Positions 25,836-35,299 are shown, counted from the stretch's first letter. The stretch is 64,000 nt of DNA from Burkholderia sp. Ac-20365 (GCF_017104715.1 NZ_JAAGPI010000008.1:248001-312000), one strand, 5' to 3'. A program made the numbers and translations. Notes: a model not told the origin generated them from the letters alone.

Positions 25836-25901
25836 GGAGACGCGCACCCGCGCGTCTCCCAGGTTCTCCAGCGTGAGCCCGGCGGGCGTCATTGCCCGCC
25901 G
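25836..25901 (+). other. Two intercistronic stem-loops after the binding-protein gene
   Basis: Stem 1: GGAGACGCGC (25836-25845) with GCGCGTCTCC (25850-25859), perfect 10 bp, loop of four. Stem 2: CGGCGGGC (25880-25887) with GCCCGCCG (25894-25901). Neither has a T tract. Such structures commonly protect the upstream binding-protein mRNA and reduce read-through, giving more binding protein than permease. Confidence 0.75.
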
Positions 25902-25936
25902 CGTGCCGATCACGCAATGCTTCGAGGAAACACATC

Positions 25937-26926
25937 ATGTCGACTCCCACCGCTCCCGCCCACAGCCACCGCCGGTTCACCGAACATCTGCCGACGCTCG
26001 CCGAAGCGGGTCCGCTGATCGCACTCGTGATTGCGTGCATCTTCTTCATTTCGCAAAGCAACCGTTTTCTGTCGTTCCAGAATCTCTCGCTGATCCTGCA
26101 GCAGACGATGGTCGTCGCCGTCATCGCGATCGGCCAGACGCTGATCGTGCTGACGGGCGGCATCGACCTGTCCTGCGGGATGGTGATGGCGCTCGGCTCC
26201 ATCGTGATGACGAAGTTCGCCGTCGTGATGGGTGTGCCGCCTGTGATTGCGATCATCTGCGGCGTCGGCGCAAGTGCGCTGTTCGGCCTGCTCAATGGTG
26301 TGCTGATCACGCGCATCAAGCTGCCCGCGTTCATCGTCACGTTGGGCACGCTGAATATCGCGTTCGCCGTCACGCAGCTCTACTCAAACGCGGAGAGCGT
26401 GTCGAATCTGCCCGACGCGATCATGTTCTTCGGCAACACGTTCAATCTCGGACCGGCCACCGTCACCTACGGCACCGTGCTCACGCTGCTGATGTATCTC
26501 GCGACATGGTTCGTGTTGCGCGACACCGTCCCCGGCCGCCATCTCTACGCGCTCGGCAACAACCCGGAAGCTGCACGTCTGATGGGTCTTTCTGCACAAC
26601 GCATTCTCGTCACCGTCTATACGCTGTCGGGCGCGATTTACGGCGTCGCCGCGCTGCTCGCCGTGTCGCGTACGGGTGTTGGCGATCCGCAAGCAGGTCA
26701 GACCGAAAACCTCGACAGCATTACTGCGGTTGTACTCGGCGGCACGAGTCTGTTCGGCGGACGCGGCTCGATTACGGGCACGCTGCTGGGCGCACTGATC
26801 GTCGGCGTGTTCCGCAATGGCTTGACGCTGATGGGTGTGTCGTCGGTGTACCAGGTGCTGATTACCGGCATTCTCGTGATTCTCGCTGTCGCCGCCGACA
26901 AAATGTCGCGCCGTGGCGCTCGTTGA
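25937..26926 (+). CDS. Sugar ABC transporter permease (FrcC/RbsC type)
   Basis: A 329-residue permease with about 8-10 membrane segments. GQTLIVLTGGIDLSCGMVMALGS (about 79-101) and the cytoplasmic coupling segment LYALGNNPEAARLMGLS are typical of RbsC-like permeases, with VVLGGTSLFGGRGSITGTLLGA near the C-terminus. The ATG at 25937 has GAGG nine bases upstream; an in-frame ATG at 25892 lacks one and lies in the hairpin region. It works with the ATPase at 26961. Confidence 0.88.
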   Translation: MSTPTAPAHSHRRFTEHLPTLAEAGPLIALVIACIFFISQSNRFLSFQNLSLILQQTMVVAVIAIGQTLIVLTGGIDLSCGMVMALGSIVMTKFAVVMGVPPVIAIICGVGASALFGLLNGVLITRIKLPAFIVTLGTLNIAFAVTQLYSNAESVSNLPDAIMFFGNTFNLGPATVTYGTVLTLLMYLATWFVLRDTVPGRHLYALGNNPEAARLMGLSAQRILVTVYTLSGAIYGVAALLAVSRTGVGDPQAGQTENLDSITAVVLGGTSLFGGRGSITGTLLGALIVGVFRNGLTLMGVSSVYQVLITGILVILAVAADKMSRRGAR

Positions 26927-26960
26927 CCCGCTCGTTGACCCGTATTTGAAGGAGACTGTC

Positions 26961-27761
26961 ATGTCGACCATCCCCTCTTCCGCCAACGGCACGACGCCCG
27001 TTCTGCAAGCCCGCGGTCTCATCAAGCGTTATGGCCAGGTCACCGCACTCGACGGCTGCGATTTCGAAGTGATGCCGGGTGAAATCATGGCCGTGATCGG
27101 CGATAACGGCGCAGGCAAGTCGTCGCTGATCAAGGCGCTCTCAGGCGCGCTCGTGCCCGATGAAGGCGATCTGCTGCTCGACGGCAAGTCCGTCAAATTC
27201 CGCAGCCCGATCGACGCGCGGCAACAAGGCATCGAAACGGTCTATCAGGATCTCGCTGTCGCCCCGGCGATGAGCATCGCCGAGAACCTCTTTCTCGCAC
27301 GCGAACTCGTGAAGCCCGGCTGGCGCGGCAAGATCTTCAAGATGATCGACAAGCGCCGCATGCTCGAAGAAGCGACCAACGCGATGAAGGACCTGCAAAT
27401 AGGCATCCGTTCGATGCGCCAGGCAGTCGAAACACTCTCGGGCGGTCAGCGCCAGGGCGTCGCGGTGGCACGCAGTGCGGCATTCGCGCGGCACGTCGTG
27501 ATTCTCGATGAACCGACAGCGGCGCTCGGCGTGAAGGAAGGCAACATGGTGCTGGAACTGATCCGGCGCGTGCGCGACCGCGGCTTGCCCGTGATCCTGA
27601 TCAGTCACAACATGCCACATGTGTTCGAGATCGCGGATCGCATCCACATCCAGCGGCTCGGACGGCGTGCGGCGCTCGTCAACAAGAACGACATCCATAT
27701 GTCGGATGCCGTCGCGATCATGACGGGCGCGAAACAGGCCGACGTGCGCGCCATCGCGTGA
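26961..27761 (+). CDS. Sugar ABC transporter ATP-binding protein (single domain)
   Basis: A 266-residue ABC ATPase with Walker A GDNGAGKSS (47-55), the VYQDL Q-loop (94-98), signature LSGGQ (159-163), Walker B ILDEP (181-185) and the H-switch in ISHNM. Unlike RbsA it has one ATPase domain, as in FrcA-type fructose systems, so a homodimer drives transport. AAGGAGA precedes the ATG at 26961; the 16-codon extension overlapping the permease gene is less likely. The ROK regulator follows after 33 bp. Confidence 0.9.
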   Translation: MSTIPSSANGTTPVLQARGLIKRYGQVTALDGCDFEVMPGEIMAVIGDNGAGKSSLIKALSGALVPDEGDLLLDGKSVKFRSPIDARQQGIETVYQDLAVAPAMSIAENLFLARELVKPGWRGKIFKMIDKRRMLEEATNAMKDLQIGIRSMRQAVETLSGGQRQGVAVARSAAFARHVVILDEPTAALGVKEGNMVLELIRRVRDRGLPVILISHNMPHVFEIADRIHIQRLGRRAALVNKNDIHMSDAVAIMTGAKQADVRAIA

Positions 27762-27794
27762 CGAACGACAACAACGCGTAACCGGAAACCGCCG

Positions 27795-29018
27795 ATGGAT
27801 ACGGGCACACGCTCACCGCTCAAACGCACGGTCGGCTCGAACCAGGTCGGCATGCGGCAGTTCAACGAACGCATCGTGTTGCAAGCGATCCGTTTGCATG
27901 GACCCCTGCCGAAGGCCGACGTGGGACGGCTCACACGTCTGTCGATGCAGACTGTGTCGATGATCGTCGAACGGCTGATCGACGATGGTCTGCTCGAAAA
28001 GCAGGCGCGCGTACGTGGACGCATCGGGCAGCCTTCCGTGCCCATCGCGTTGCGCGCGGAAGGCGCTTATACGATCGGCGTGAAGGTCGGGCGACGCAGC
28101 CTCGACGTGCTCGCGATGGATTTTCTCGGCCGCGTGTGTTGTCGCGAAGTGCAGGAGTATGCGTATCCCGATCCTCGCACGCTGTTCACTTCACTTGAAA
28201 GTAAGCTTGCGCGTATCAACGAAGCGCTCGGCGCGCGGCGCGAGAAAGTGGTCGGTGTCGGCGTGGCGGCTCCGTTGTGGCTTGGCGGCTGGCGCGATTT
28301 TCTCGGCGCGCCTGGTGATGCGCTCGATGCCTGGAATGACATCGACATCCGGGCGCGTATCGGCGGGATGACGGGCCTGCCCGTCGAGTTCGCGAAGGAC
28401 ACCACGGCCGCCTGTGCCGCCGAACTCGTGATGGGTCAGGGGCGCGGCATCCACAACTTCCTGTATCTGTTCGTCGGTACGTTCATCGGCGGCGGGCTGG
28501 TGATCGACGGACGGCTGCACGGCGGGCCGCACGACAACGCGGGCGCGGTCGGCTCGATCCCGATCATGGGCGGCAATGCGCGTCAGCCCGCGCGGCAACT
28601 ACTGCACGCGGCGTCGGGCTTCGTGCTCGAAAAAATGTTCGTCGATGCGGGCGCGCCGGCAACTGCCGCGCACGATCATCGCGCGTTGTCGGCGGATTTG
28701 TGGCGGCTTACCGAACAATGGCTCGACACCGCTTGCCCCGCCATTGCAGGCGCATTGACGAACGCAGCGGCGCTGCTCGATCTCGAAGCGGTAGTGATAG
28801 ATGGTGAAGTGGACCGCCAACTGGTGCGCGAAATCATCCGGCGCACGGAGCGCGTGCTGGACAAGTTCGAATGGGAAGGTATCGTGCGGCCGCAACTGCT
28901 GGAAGGCACGATCGGCTCAGACGCGCGCGCGATGGGCGGCGCAATCCTGCCGCTCTACGCGCACTTCGCGCCGATGCACGAACTCTTCCTGAAGCCCGCG
29001 ACTGAAGTCGGTTATTGA
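27795..29018 (+). CDS. ROK family transcriptional regulator
   Basis: A 407-residue ROK repressor-like protein. The N-terminal winged HTH (about 20-75) contains PKADVGRLTRLSMQTVSMIVERLIDDGLL, followed by a sugar-kinase-like domain with GVGVAAPLW, the FAKDTTAACAAE segment and FVGTFIGGGLVIDGRLHGG. The zinc motif CxCGxxGCxE and a clear DxGxT ATP site are absent, so it should be a regulator and not a kinase. It is the last gene of the sugar ABC operon and probably controls it. Its last seven bases overlap the end of the PBP gene on the other strand. Confidence 0.87.
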   Translation: MDTGTRSPLKRTVGSNQVGMRQFNERIVLQAIRLHGPLPKADVGRLTRLSMQTVSMIVERLIDDGLLEKQARVRGRIGQPSVPIALRAEGAYTIGVKVGRRSLDVLAMDFLGRVCCREVQEYAYPDPRTLFTSLESKLARINEALGARREKVVGVGVAAPLWLGGWRDFLGAPGDALDAWNDIDIRARIGGMTGLPVEFAKDTTAACAAELVMGQGRGIHNFLYLFVGTFIGGGLVIDGRLHGGPHDNAGAVGSIPIMGGNARQPARQLLHAASGFVLEKMFVDAGAPATAAHDHRALSADLWRLTEQWLDTACPAIAGALTNAAALLDLEAVVIDGEVDRQLVREIIRRTERVLDKFEWEGIVRPQLLEGTIGSDARAMGGAILPLYAHFAPMHELFLKPATEVGY

Positions 29019-32000
29019 ACCTTCGGCGTCGTATTCGCTGCTACTTTCGGCGTGTCTTTGGTAGCAGGCTCATCGAGCAATGGCTGCAACTCGGGCGCCA
29101 TCGACTTCAGCAACTGCACGGCGAGCGCGCTCGTAAAGTCATAGCGCTTTGCATACGGCTCGTGCACAACCGCCGTCAGCGTGCCGAAGAAACGGTCGCC
29201 GATAGCGAACACGAAGGTCGCCGTGCGATTGACCTTGCGCGACTCGATCAGCCTGCGACCCTTCGCGTAGATGTTAAGACGCTGATCGCCCGTCCCCGTC
29301 TTGCCGTAGACCTCCAGCGTCTTGCCGTTCGGGAACGTCATGCCGCCAGCGAGACGCTTTGCCGTGCCACCCGCGACGACGTCGCGCAACATCGACTGCA
29401 CGACGCGCGAAATCTCGGGCGAAACGGCTTCCGTCGGTTGCGGCGTCGCGCGCACGAAGCGCGTTTCGTACGGCGTGCCTTTCGCGAACTCCAGTTCCGA
29501 CAAGCTTTGCGTCGGCGCCTGATTGCCCTTGTTCACGATCACGCCGATCAGTTGCGCAAGCGCCGCCGGACGGTCACCCGATGCGCCAATAGCAGCCGCA
29601 TACGAAGGCGTCAGATGCGCGAACGGATAGCCGAGCGCCTGCCACGAACGGCCGATCGCATCGTACGCATGCTGCTCGACCATGCGGCGAATGCGCCGGT
29701 CCTGGGTCGCGTGATAGCGCGTCTTGAAGAGCCACTTGTATGAATCGGCGCGCACGTCGCGGCTTGCGTCCATTACGTCGTTCGCACTCGCGTCGGGATG
29801 CTCGCGCAGATAATTGACGAGCCACAATTCCAGCGGATGCACACTCGAAATGTACGCGCGGTCGTTCAGATTGAATTTATCGATGCCGTACTTTTCGTAG
29901 AGGCTCGCGAGCGCATCATCGGGCGGATTGGCTTTCGGTGTGTTCTTCAACGCGGCGCGCATCTGGTCGTTGAACCACGCCTGCGGAGCGTCGGGCCGCA
30001 CGCTGCGCAACACGGTCGCGATTTTCGGCGGCGACTTGCGCACGGTGCGCAACAGGATCGCGAGCATCTCGTCCTGCGACTTGCCGTGATACTTCGTGTA
30101 GAAGCGGTTCATATACACGCGGCTTTCCTGATCGGCGAAGCGCGTCAGATACATGTTGCGTGTCGCAGGATCGTCGAGCCATTGCGACGACGGACCGGAC
30201 GTCTTGATCGTTTCATAGTGAACGATGTCGCGCATCATCCGCACGAACACGAGGTTCACCGAATGCTGGAAGGCCTGATGCACAGTGAGGATGCGCGAGT
30301 TCTCGTCGGCTTCGAAGTTCGTGAAGGTCTGCGCGCCGCCGCCTGTGTAGAACGTTTCGCCTGCATTGGCCGAGTATTTGCGCTCCACCGCGGCATTGAG
30401 CATCGCGCCCAGCGAGCGGTCGTTCGTGTGCATGAAGTAATCGACGGCCCAGCGCGTCAGTGCGTCTTCACGTTCAGGCTTCACGGCGTGCAGTTCGTCG
30501 ACGCTCATCTGTCCATAGCGCGCATGCAGCTCCTGCATGATCTGCAGATACGTGATGATCGTGCGCAGCTTGGCAGTCGATCCGAGATTCAGACGCGCGC
30601 CGGAGTTGATATCGAACGGACGGTTCACGCTGTCCGTTTGCACGCGCAACAGGTTCGCGCCGTCGCGCTTTTCGAACAGCGTGAAGCTGAACGCGATCTT
30701 CGACGGATCGTCTTTCGGCTGCAGCATGTTGAAGCCATAGAGGCCGGCCGCCTGCGCGCCGTCTTTCGTCGTCGCGGCGGCGAGCCGGTCGCTGATGTCC
30801 TGCTGGACCTTGTTGTTCATCGTCGACGTGACGCGCAAATCGAGCCGGTCGAGGTCATATAGCGTCGACACGCCGAGCGACGACAGCAGATGCGTGCGCA
30901 GCGACGTCACCGCCTTGCGCTCGATATACGAGCCTTCGGGCGGCACGAGCTTCGCGCGCGTCAGCACGAGTTGCTGCGAAAGCGCGGCGTCGCGCAGTTG
31001 CGGCGTGATCACACCGTTCGCCGCGAAGAGCCGCAGATAGCTTTCCGTCAGAGCATTGAGATCGTCGTTCTTGCGCAGCAGGAAGTGTGACGGCCCGCGC
31101 TGCGCGATCATCAGCGACAGTACCTGGCGGAACGCGAGGCCCTGTTCGGGCAGATTCTCGGGTGTGGGCGGCGCTTTCAGCACGCGGTTCACTTCGGCGA
31201 AATCGCGGCCGTACCACGCTGCGAGACCGTCGCCAATCCCGCTGATTTCGCCGATACCCGGCTGCGCGGCCAGCGGCACCGAGTTCAGATAACGTACGAC
31301 GATCTGCTCGCGCGCGGGCATCGTGCGCGGTCCGTCGAGATACGCGCGCACCGACGCCGAGCCGATCTGCCGCAGCTTTTCCTTCGGCGTCGCGGTCCGC
31401 CCGCCGGGCGAATGGCGGAACTTCTCGATCTGCGTGGCAAGCGTACTGCCGCCCGGCTGCGCCTGACCGTGGTTGAAGACACGCAGGCCCTGATCCATCA
31501 GCGCGCGGCTAAAACGTCCCCAGTCGATGGCGGGATTGCGGTTGGGTTGATCGGCGTCGAGCAGATGCCGGTCTTCGATGAACAGCAGCGCCGACACGAT
31601 GAGCGGCGGCACCGACTCGAAATCGTCATACACGCGCGCGGGAAATACCGAGCCGAACAGGCGCGTGCCCGTCGAGTCGTACAGCATCAGCCCTGCCTGG
31701 TCCTTTTCTTCGTAGGGAATGAAGAGGCCGTCGTCGGCCAGCGACGCCATGCGTTCCGAATCGCGCGCCTGCGATGCGACCGAGAAGCCGCGCTCTTTCA
31801 AACGCCGTTCGAACGCAGGCAGCAGCGCGTAGCCGAGGCGGATGTCGTAGGGACCGTCGGTGGGGAAACGGATGCTGTCGCTCGGGCCTTCGGAAACGGT
31901 AAACCCGACGTCGCGCGTAAGTTCGGACAGGTAGCGCGCCTGCAAGCGCGACGTATCCATTTCGATCTGGATGAAACGCACGCCAAGGGCGACGGCCACG

Positions 32001-32089
32001 AGAAACGCGGCGAAAAAGAGCCACTTGAACCACTTCCAGGCGGACGTGGTGCCGATTGCGCGTAGCGGAAACCGTAGTGGCCGATTCAT
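29012..32089 (-). CDS. Large class A penicillin-binding protein (transglycosylase/transpeptidase)
   Basis: A 1025-residue bifunctional peptidoglycan synthase. One membrane anchor (about 22-41) precedes the GT51 transglycosylase, with the catalytic glutamate in FIEDRHLLD (E172) and a variant GGSTLATQ (213-220; family consensus GGSTITQQ). The transpeptidase has the SxxK motif STAK (S504, K507), SVN (610-612) and KTG (930-932). About 320 residues separate SVN from KTG, much more than in standard PBP1 proteins, implying an insertion. A proline/threonine tail ends it. The ATG at 32089 has AAGGAG upstream; the longer frame to 32404 is discarded. It ends tail to tail with the ROK gene, overlapping 7 bp. 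Confidence 0.88.
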   Translation of the reverse strand: MNRPLRFPLRAIGTTSAWKWFKWLFFAAFLVAVALGVRFIQIEMDTSRLQARYLSELTRDVGFTVSEGPSDSIRFPTDGPYDIRLGYALLPAFERRLKERGFSVASQARDSERMASLADDGLFIPYEEKDQAGLMLYDSTGTRLFGSVFPARVYDDFESVPPLIVSALLFIEDRHLLDADQPNRNPAIDWGRFSRALMDQGLRVFNHGQAQPGGSTLATQIEKFRHSPGGRTATPKEKLRQIGSASVRAYLDGPRTMPAREQIVVRYLNSVPLAAQPGIGEISGIGDGLAAWYGRDFAEVNRVLKAPPTPENLPEQGLAFRQVLSLMIAQRGPSHFLLRKNDDLNALTESYLRLFAANGVITPQLRDAALSQQLVLTRAKLVPPEGSYIERKAVTSLRTHLLSSLGVSTLYDLDRLDLRVTSTMNNKVQQDISDRLAAATTKDGAQAAGLYGFNMLQPKDDPSKIAFSFTLFEKRDGANLLRVQTDSVNRPFDINSGARLNLGSTAKLRTIITYLQIMQELHARYGQMSVDELHAVKPEREDALTRWAVDYFMHTNDRSLGAMLNAAVERKYSANAGETFYTGGGAQTFTNFEADENSRILTVHQAFQHSVNLVFVRMMRDIVHYETIKTSGPSSQWLDDPATRNMYLTRFADQESRVYMNRFYTKYHGKSQDEMLAILLRTVRKSPPKIATVLRSVRPDAPQAWFNDQMRAALKNTPKANPPDDALASLYEKYGIDKFNLNDRAYISSVHPLELWLVNYLREHPDASANDVMDASRDVRADSYKWLFKTRYHATQDRRIRRMVEQHAYDAIGRSWQALGYPFAHLTPSYAAAIGASGDRPAALAQLIGVIVNKGNQAPTQSLSELEFAKGTPYETRFVRATPQPTEAVSPEISRVVQSMLRDVVAGGTAKRLAGGMTFPNGKTLEVYGKTGTGDQRLNIYAKGRRLIESRKVNRTATFVFAIGDRFFGTLTAVVHEPYAKRYDFTSALAVQLLKSMAPELQPLLDEPATKDTPKVAANTTPKVQ

Positions 32090-32458
32090 GGCGGCGTCTC
32101 CTTGCAGATGCCTAACCACATTAACCTCGACTGATGTCAGTCTAACGCGTAAAGCCAGCTTGCGAGGGTCAGAAACGTAAGGACTTGAGTAGCTGAGTAC
32201 GGCGCGCAACACAGCTGTTGGATCGAAGCAGCAAGGCGGCACCTTTTGCCGCTTCCCGTGGCGTTTTCCGGGTCTGCGCGGGCAAGGATGGCCGCCCTTC
32301 GATGCCGACGCAACCGCCGCCGCGCCCTTCCCGCCCGCGCCGCCACCCTGGAATACCGAATACGACACGCGCGCGAACTTGAGTAACATAGCCGCGCGTT
32401 TCAAACATCACACGCCACTGCGCTGGTAGAAACCGGCAGCGGCGCGCCGCCTGACCTG
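32090..32458. other. Divergent intergenic region, PBP / oxidoreductase
   Basis: A 369-bp region that must contain promoters for both divergent genes. It includes a very GC-rich stretch around 32270-32350. I see no gene, terminator or clear operator. Confidence 0.5.
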
Positions 32459-33745
32459 ATGGAACTTATGCAAAGCTACTACGAAGCGACTGTCGAACGG
32501 ACCACGCGCCCAGCGCTGGAGGGAAAACTGAGCGCCAACGTCTGCATCGTCGGCGGCGGGCTGGCCGGCCTGTCGACGGCGCTTGGACTCGCCGAGCGCG
32601 GCGTGCGCGACGTGGTCGTCGTCGAAGCGAACCAGGTTGGGTACGGCGCGTCGGGGCGCAACGGCGGCTTCGTGTTCGGCGGCTACAGTCTCGATTGCGC
32701 GGACCTGCTGAAGATCCTCGGTCCGGTGCGGGCGCGCGAGCTGTACGCGTTGACCGTCGACGCCGTCGATCTCATGCGCACGCGCATCCAGCGCTACGCG
32801 ATCGCCTGTGACGCCACGGACGCGGGCGTGATTCTCGCCAACTGGTTCGACGATCCGTCGCGGCTGGATGGTCAGCGCCGATTGATGAAGGCATCGTTTG
32901 GCGTCGAATGGGAGCCGCTCAGCGCCGCCCAACTCGCCACCCGCCTGAAAACCACGCGCTATTGCGGCGGGTTGTTCGAGCGCAATGCGTTTCACTTTCA
33001 TCCGCTGAAGTACGTGCTCGGTATCGCGCGTGCCGCGGAAGCGGCCGGCGTGCGCATTGTCGAAAAGTCGCCGGTCGTTTCGCTTCGCCGGCAAGGTGAA
33101 GGCTTTGTCGTCGGGACAGCGCAAGGTTCCGTGGAGGCCCAGCACGTCGTGATGGCGGGCGGCGGTTACGCACGCAACGTATACCGCCGCGTCGAGCGTG
33201 CGGTGCTGCCGATCGCAACTTATGTGATGGCGACCGAACCGCTCGGCGCACGGCTCGCCGACGCGATCGACTGTCGCTCGGCCGTCTACGACACACGCTT
33301 TGCGTTCGACTACTACCGGCCGCTACCCGATACGCGCATCCTCTGGGGCGGGCGCATTTCCATTCTCGAACGCGAACCCGAAGCAATCGCGCGACTGCTG
33401 CGCCGCGATCTGCTGAAGGTGTATCCGCAGTTGCGCGACGTGCGCATCGATCACGCGTGGGGCGGCCTGATGAGCTACGCGCGGCACAAGATGCCGCAGA
33501 TTGGCCAGAGCACGGACGGCGTCTGGTATGCGGTCGGTTTCGGCGGACACGGGATGGCGCCGACCACGGTGTCGGGTGAGTTGCTGGCGGCGGCAATCTC
33601 CGGCGAAAGGCCTGTGCCGGAAGCGTTCGCGTCGTTCGGCCTCACGCATACGTTCGGGGCGTTGGGTCTTGCCGCCGCGCAGCTGACGTACACCGCAATG
33701 CAAACGCGCGACGCGCTTGCGGATCGCTCGCGGCGTGCGGGCTGA
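32459..33745 (+). CDS. PuuB/OrdL-like FAD-dependent oxidoreductase, third paralog
   Basis: A 428-residue DAO-family flavoprotein with the FAD motif GGGLAG (32-37) and the GYGASGRNGG segment, ending GFGGHGMAPTTVSGELLAAAI. The C-terminus lacks the FPGG tail of the two tandem paralogs at 574-3170, so it belongs to a different subgroup. The substrate is probably an amine or N-substituted amino acid; this is inference. The start at 32459 or at the ATG three codons later (32468) cannot be decided; neither has a strong ribosome binding site. A TetR regulator follows 118 bp downstream on the same strand. Confidence 0.84.
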   Translation: MELMQSYYEATVERTTRPALEGKLSANVCIVGGGLAGLSTALGLAERGVRDVVVVEANQVGYGASGRNGGFVFGGYSLDCADLLKILGPVRARELYALTVDAVDLMRTRIQRYAIACDATDAGVILANWFDDPSRLDGQRRLMKASFGVEWEPLSAAQLATRLKTTRYCGGLFERNAFHFHPLKYVLGIARAAEAAGVRIVEKSPVVSLRRQGEGFVVGTAQGSVEAQHVVMAGGGYARNVYRRVERAVLPIATYVMATEPLGARLADAIDCRSAVYDTRFAFDYYRPLPDTRILWGGRISILEREPEAIARLLRRDLLKVYPQLRDVRIDHAWGGLMSYARHKMPQIGQSTDGVWYAVGFGGHGMAPTTVSGELLAAAISGERPVPEAFASFGLTHTFGALGLAAAQLTYTAMQTRDALADRSRRAG

Positions 33746-33863
33746 GCGCAACAAAGACGCTTGCGCGCGAGCGCCGCGCAGCGTGGCCGGGCATGCCGCC
33801 GAGCCGCGCCGGGTGGGCTTTTCGGCATGCTAGAATAAAACGTCATCGCCGCCGGAATACACA

Positions 33864-34547
33864 ATGAAAAAGGGAAGCCGAGCTATCGCGCCCGAGCATA
33901 AAGACACCCCGAACGAAACCTCCGAACCACGGCGCAAATACGATCCCGAAGAGACGAAGCGCAACATCCTCGAGGTGGCAACGCAGGAGTTTTCGTCGAT
34001 GGGACTCACGGGCGCGCGCGTCGATGCGATTGCGGAGCGCACCAACACCACGAAGCGCATGCTGTACTACTACTTCGGCAGCAAGGAAGGGTTGTACGAG
34101 GCCGTGCTCGAGAAGGTTTATGGCGATATTCGCGCACTTGAACAGGATCTGAAAGTCAGCGACATGAGTCCTGTCGAAGGGCTGCGTAGTCTCGTCGAGT
34201 TTACGTTTGACTATCACGACAAGCATCGTGATTTCGTGCGGCTCGTGACGATCGAAAACATTCACGGCGCGAAGTACATCGAGCAGGTGAAGACCTTCAA
34301 GAATCGCAATGCGACGGTGATTCACACGATTGAAGATCTGCTTGCACGTGGGATCGCGTCAGGTGAGTTCCGCGATGATATCGATGCGATTGATCTGCAT
34401 TTGCTGATTAGCTCGTTGTGTTTTCATCGGGTCGCGAATCGGCATACGTTTGGGACTGCGTTTGGGCGCGATCCTTCGCACGCAAGGTTGCGTGCACGGC
34501 ATCGGGCTATGATTGTTGATGCTACTCTGAGGTTTGTTAAGAAGTAG
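33864..34547 (+). CDS. TetR/AcrR family transcriptional regulator
   Basis: A 227-residue regulator. A charged N-terminal arm (about 1-28) is followed by the TetR HTH (about 29-85) with TKRNILEVATQEFSSMGLTGARVDAIAERTNTTKRMLYYYFGSKEGLYEAVL, then an all-helical ligand domain. It faces aroQ across repeat R2 and could regulate it, as TetR regulators do for quinate/shikimate genes; an alternative target is the upstream oxidase. The last 150 bases are conspicuously G/T-rich compared with the rest of the gene, as though influenced by the adjoining repeat. Confidence 0.88.
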   Translation: MKKGSRAIAPEHKDTPNETSEPRRKYDPEETKRNILEVATQEFSSMGLTGARVDAIAERTNTTKRMLYYYFGSKEGLYEAVLEKVYGDIRALEQDLKVSDMSPVEGLRSLVEFTFDYHDKHRDFVRLVTIENIHGAKYIEQVKTFKNRNATVIHTIEDLLARGIASGEFRDDIDAIDLHLLISSLCFHRVANRHTFGTAFGRDPSHARLRARHRAMIVDATLRFVKK

Positions 34548-35299
34548 GTTTTTTTGTCTGCGACGCTTTGTTTGGTTTGCTTGTGTTGTCGCTGGCATCC
34601 GCGTGATGTTTTGCCTTATTCATGCGTCGCCCCTGTGCGGGGCGGCACTTACTTTCTTTGCCGCCGCAAAGAAAGTAAGCAAAGAAAGCGGGCTAACACC
34701 GCCCGTTCTTGACCACCGCCTGATGGCCCCCAACAGTTCCTCTCCTTCAAACGGCAACTTCTCAGTCGCTGCTCGTTGCCAATGCTTCGCACAGACGCCT
34801 CACCCACTCCAATCACCCGTAGCGCAGCCAGCGGCAGCGAATGGTTGATGCCGCCCAGGTGGCAAACTGTGTGTAGGTCGTAGTGCTTCACACCTCACCG
34901 CTCCTACGACACCGATCGTGCTTTTCAGTCCGGAGTGAAGCGTGTATGGCGCGAAAGCCGACACACAGTTTGCCGCAATAGGACGTGGGCGATTTGATCG
35001 CGTGTGTGGCGACGCGGGAGTGTGACGCGGGTGAGGCGTCTGCCAAGAGAGATGGCAACGGGCATTGAAAGGCAGATTGCCGTGTGAAGCGGAGGAACTG
35101 TTGGGGGCCCTCAGGCGGAGTTCAAGAACTGGCGGTGTTCAGCGGCTTTCTTTTGCCTACTTTTCTTTGCCGCGGCAAAGAAAAGTAGGTGCCGCCCCGC
35201 ACAGGGGCGACGCGTGAAGAACCAGTAACAAATCGCGGATGCCAGCGAAAGCGAAAGCGAAAGCGAAAGCAAAACCAAAACCAAAACCAAAACCAAAAC
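34548..35299. repeat. R element copy 2 (complete)
   Basis: It fills the entire gap between the stop codons of two convergent genes. Outer arms: the left G/T-rich tract from about 34556 and CGCCCCTGTGCGGGGCG, with a hairpin at 34648-34679 (CTTACTTTCTTTG...). Right: the perfect 34-bp palindrome at 35156-35189 and CGCCCCGCACAGGGGCG. The middle arms contain GGCCCCCAACAGTTCCTC (left) and its near-complement in the right arm. The inner repeat GGCAAACTGTGTGTAGG (34861-34877) pairs with ACACACAGTTTGCC (34961-34974). The right end has tandem hexamers (AGCGAA then CAAAAC units, about 35244-35299). Confidence 0.9.

Noticed and set aside
27795..29018. ROK protein as a sugar kinase
   Set aside because: It has an N-terminal HTH and lacks both the zinc motif and a clear ATP-site DxGxT.
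32090..32404. 105-codon N-terminal extension of the PBP
   Set aside because: Covers the very GC-rich divergent promoter region, is glycine/arginine-rich, and the ATG at 32089 has a good AAGGAG and directly precedes the membrane anchor.
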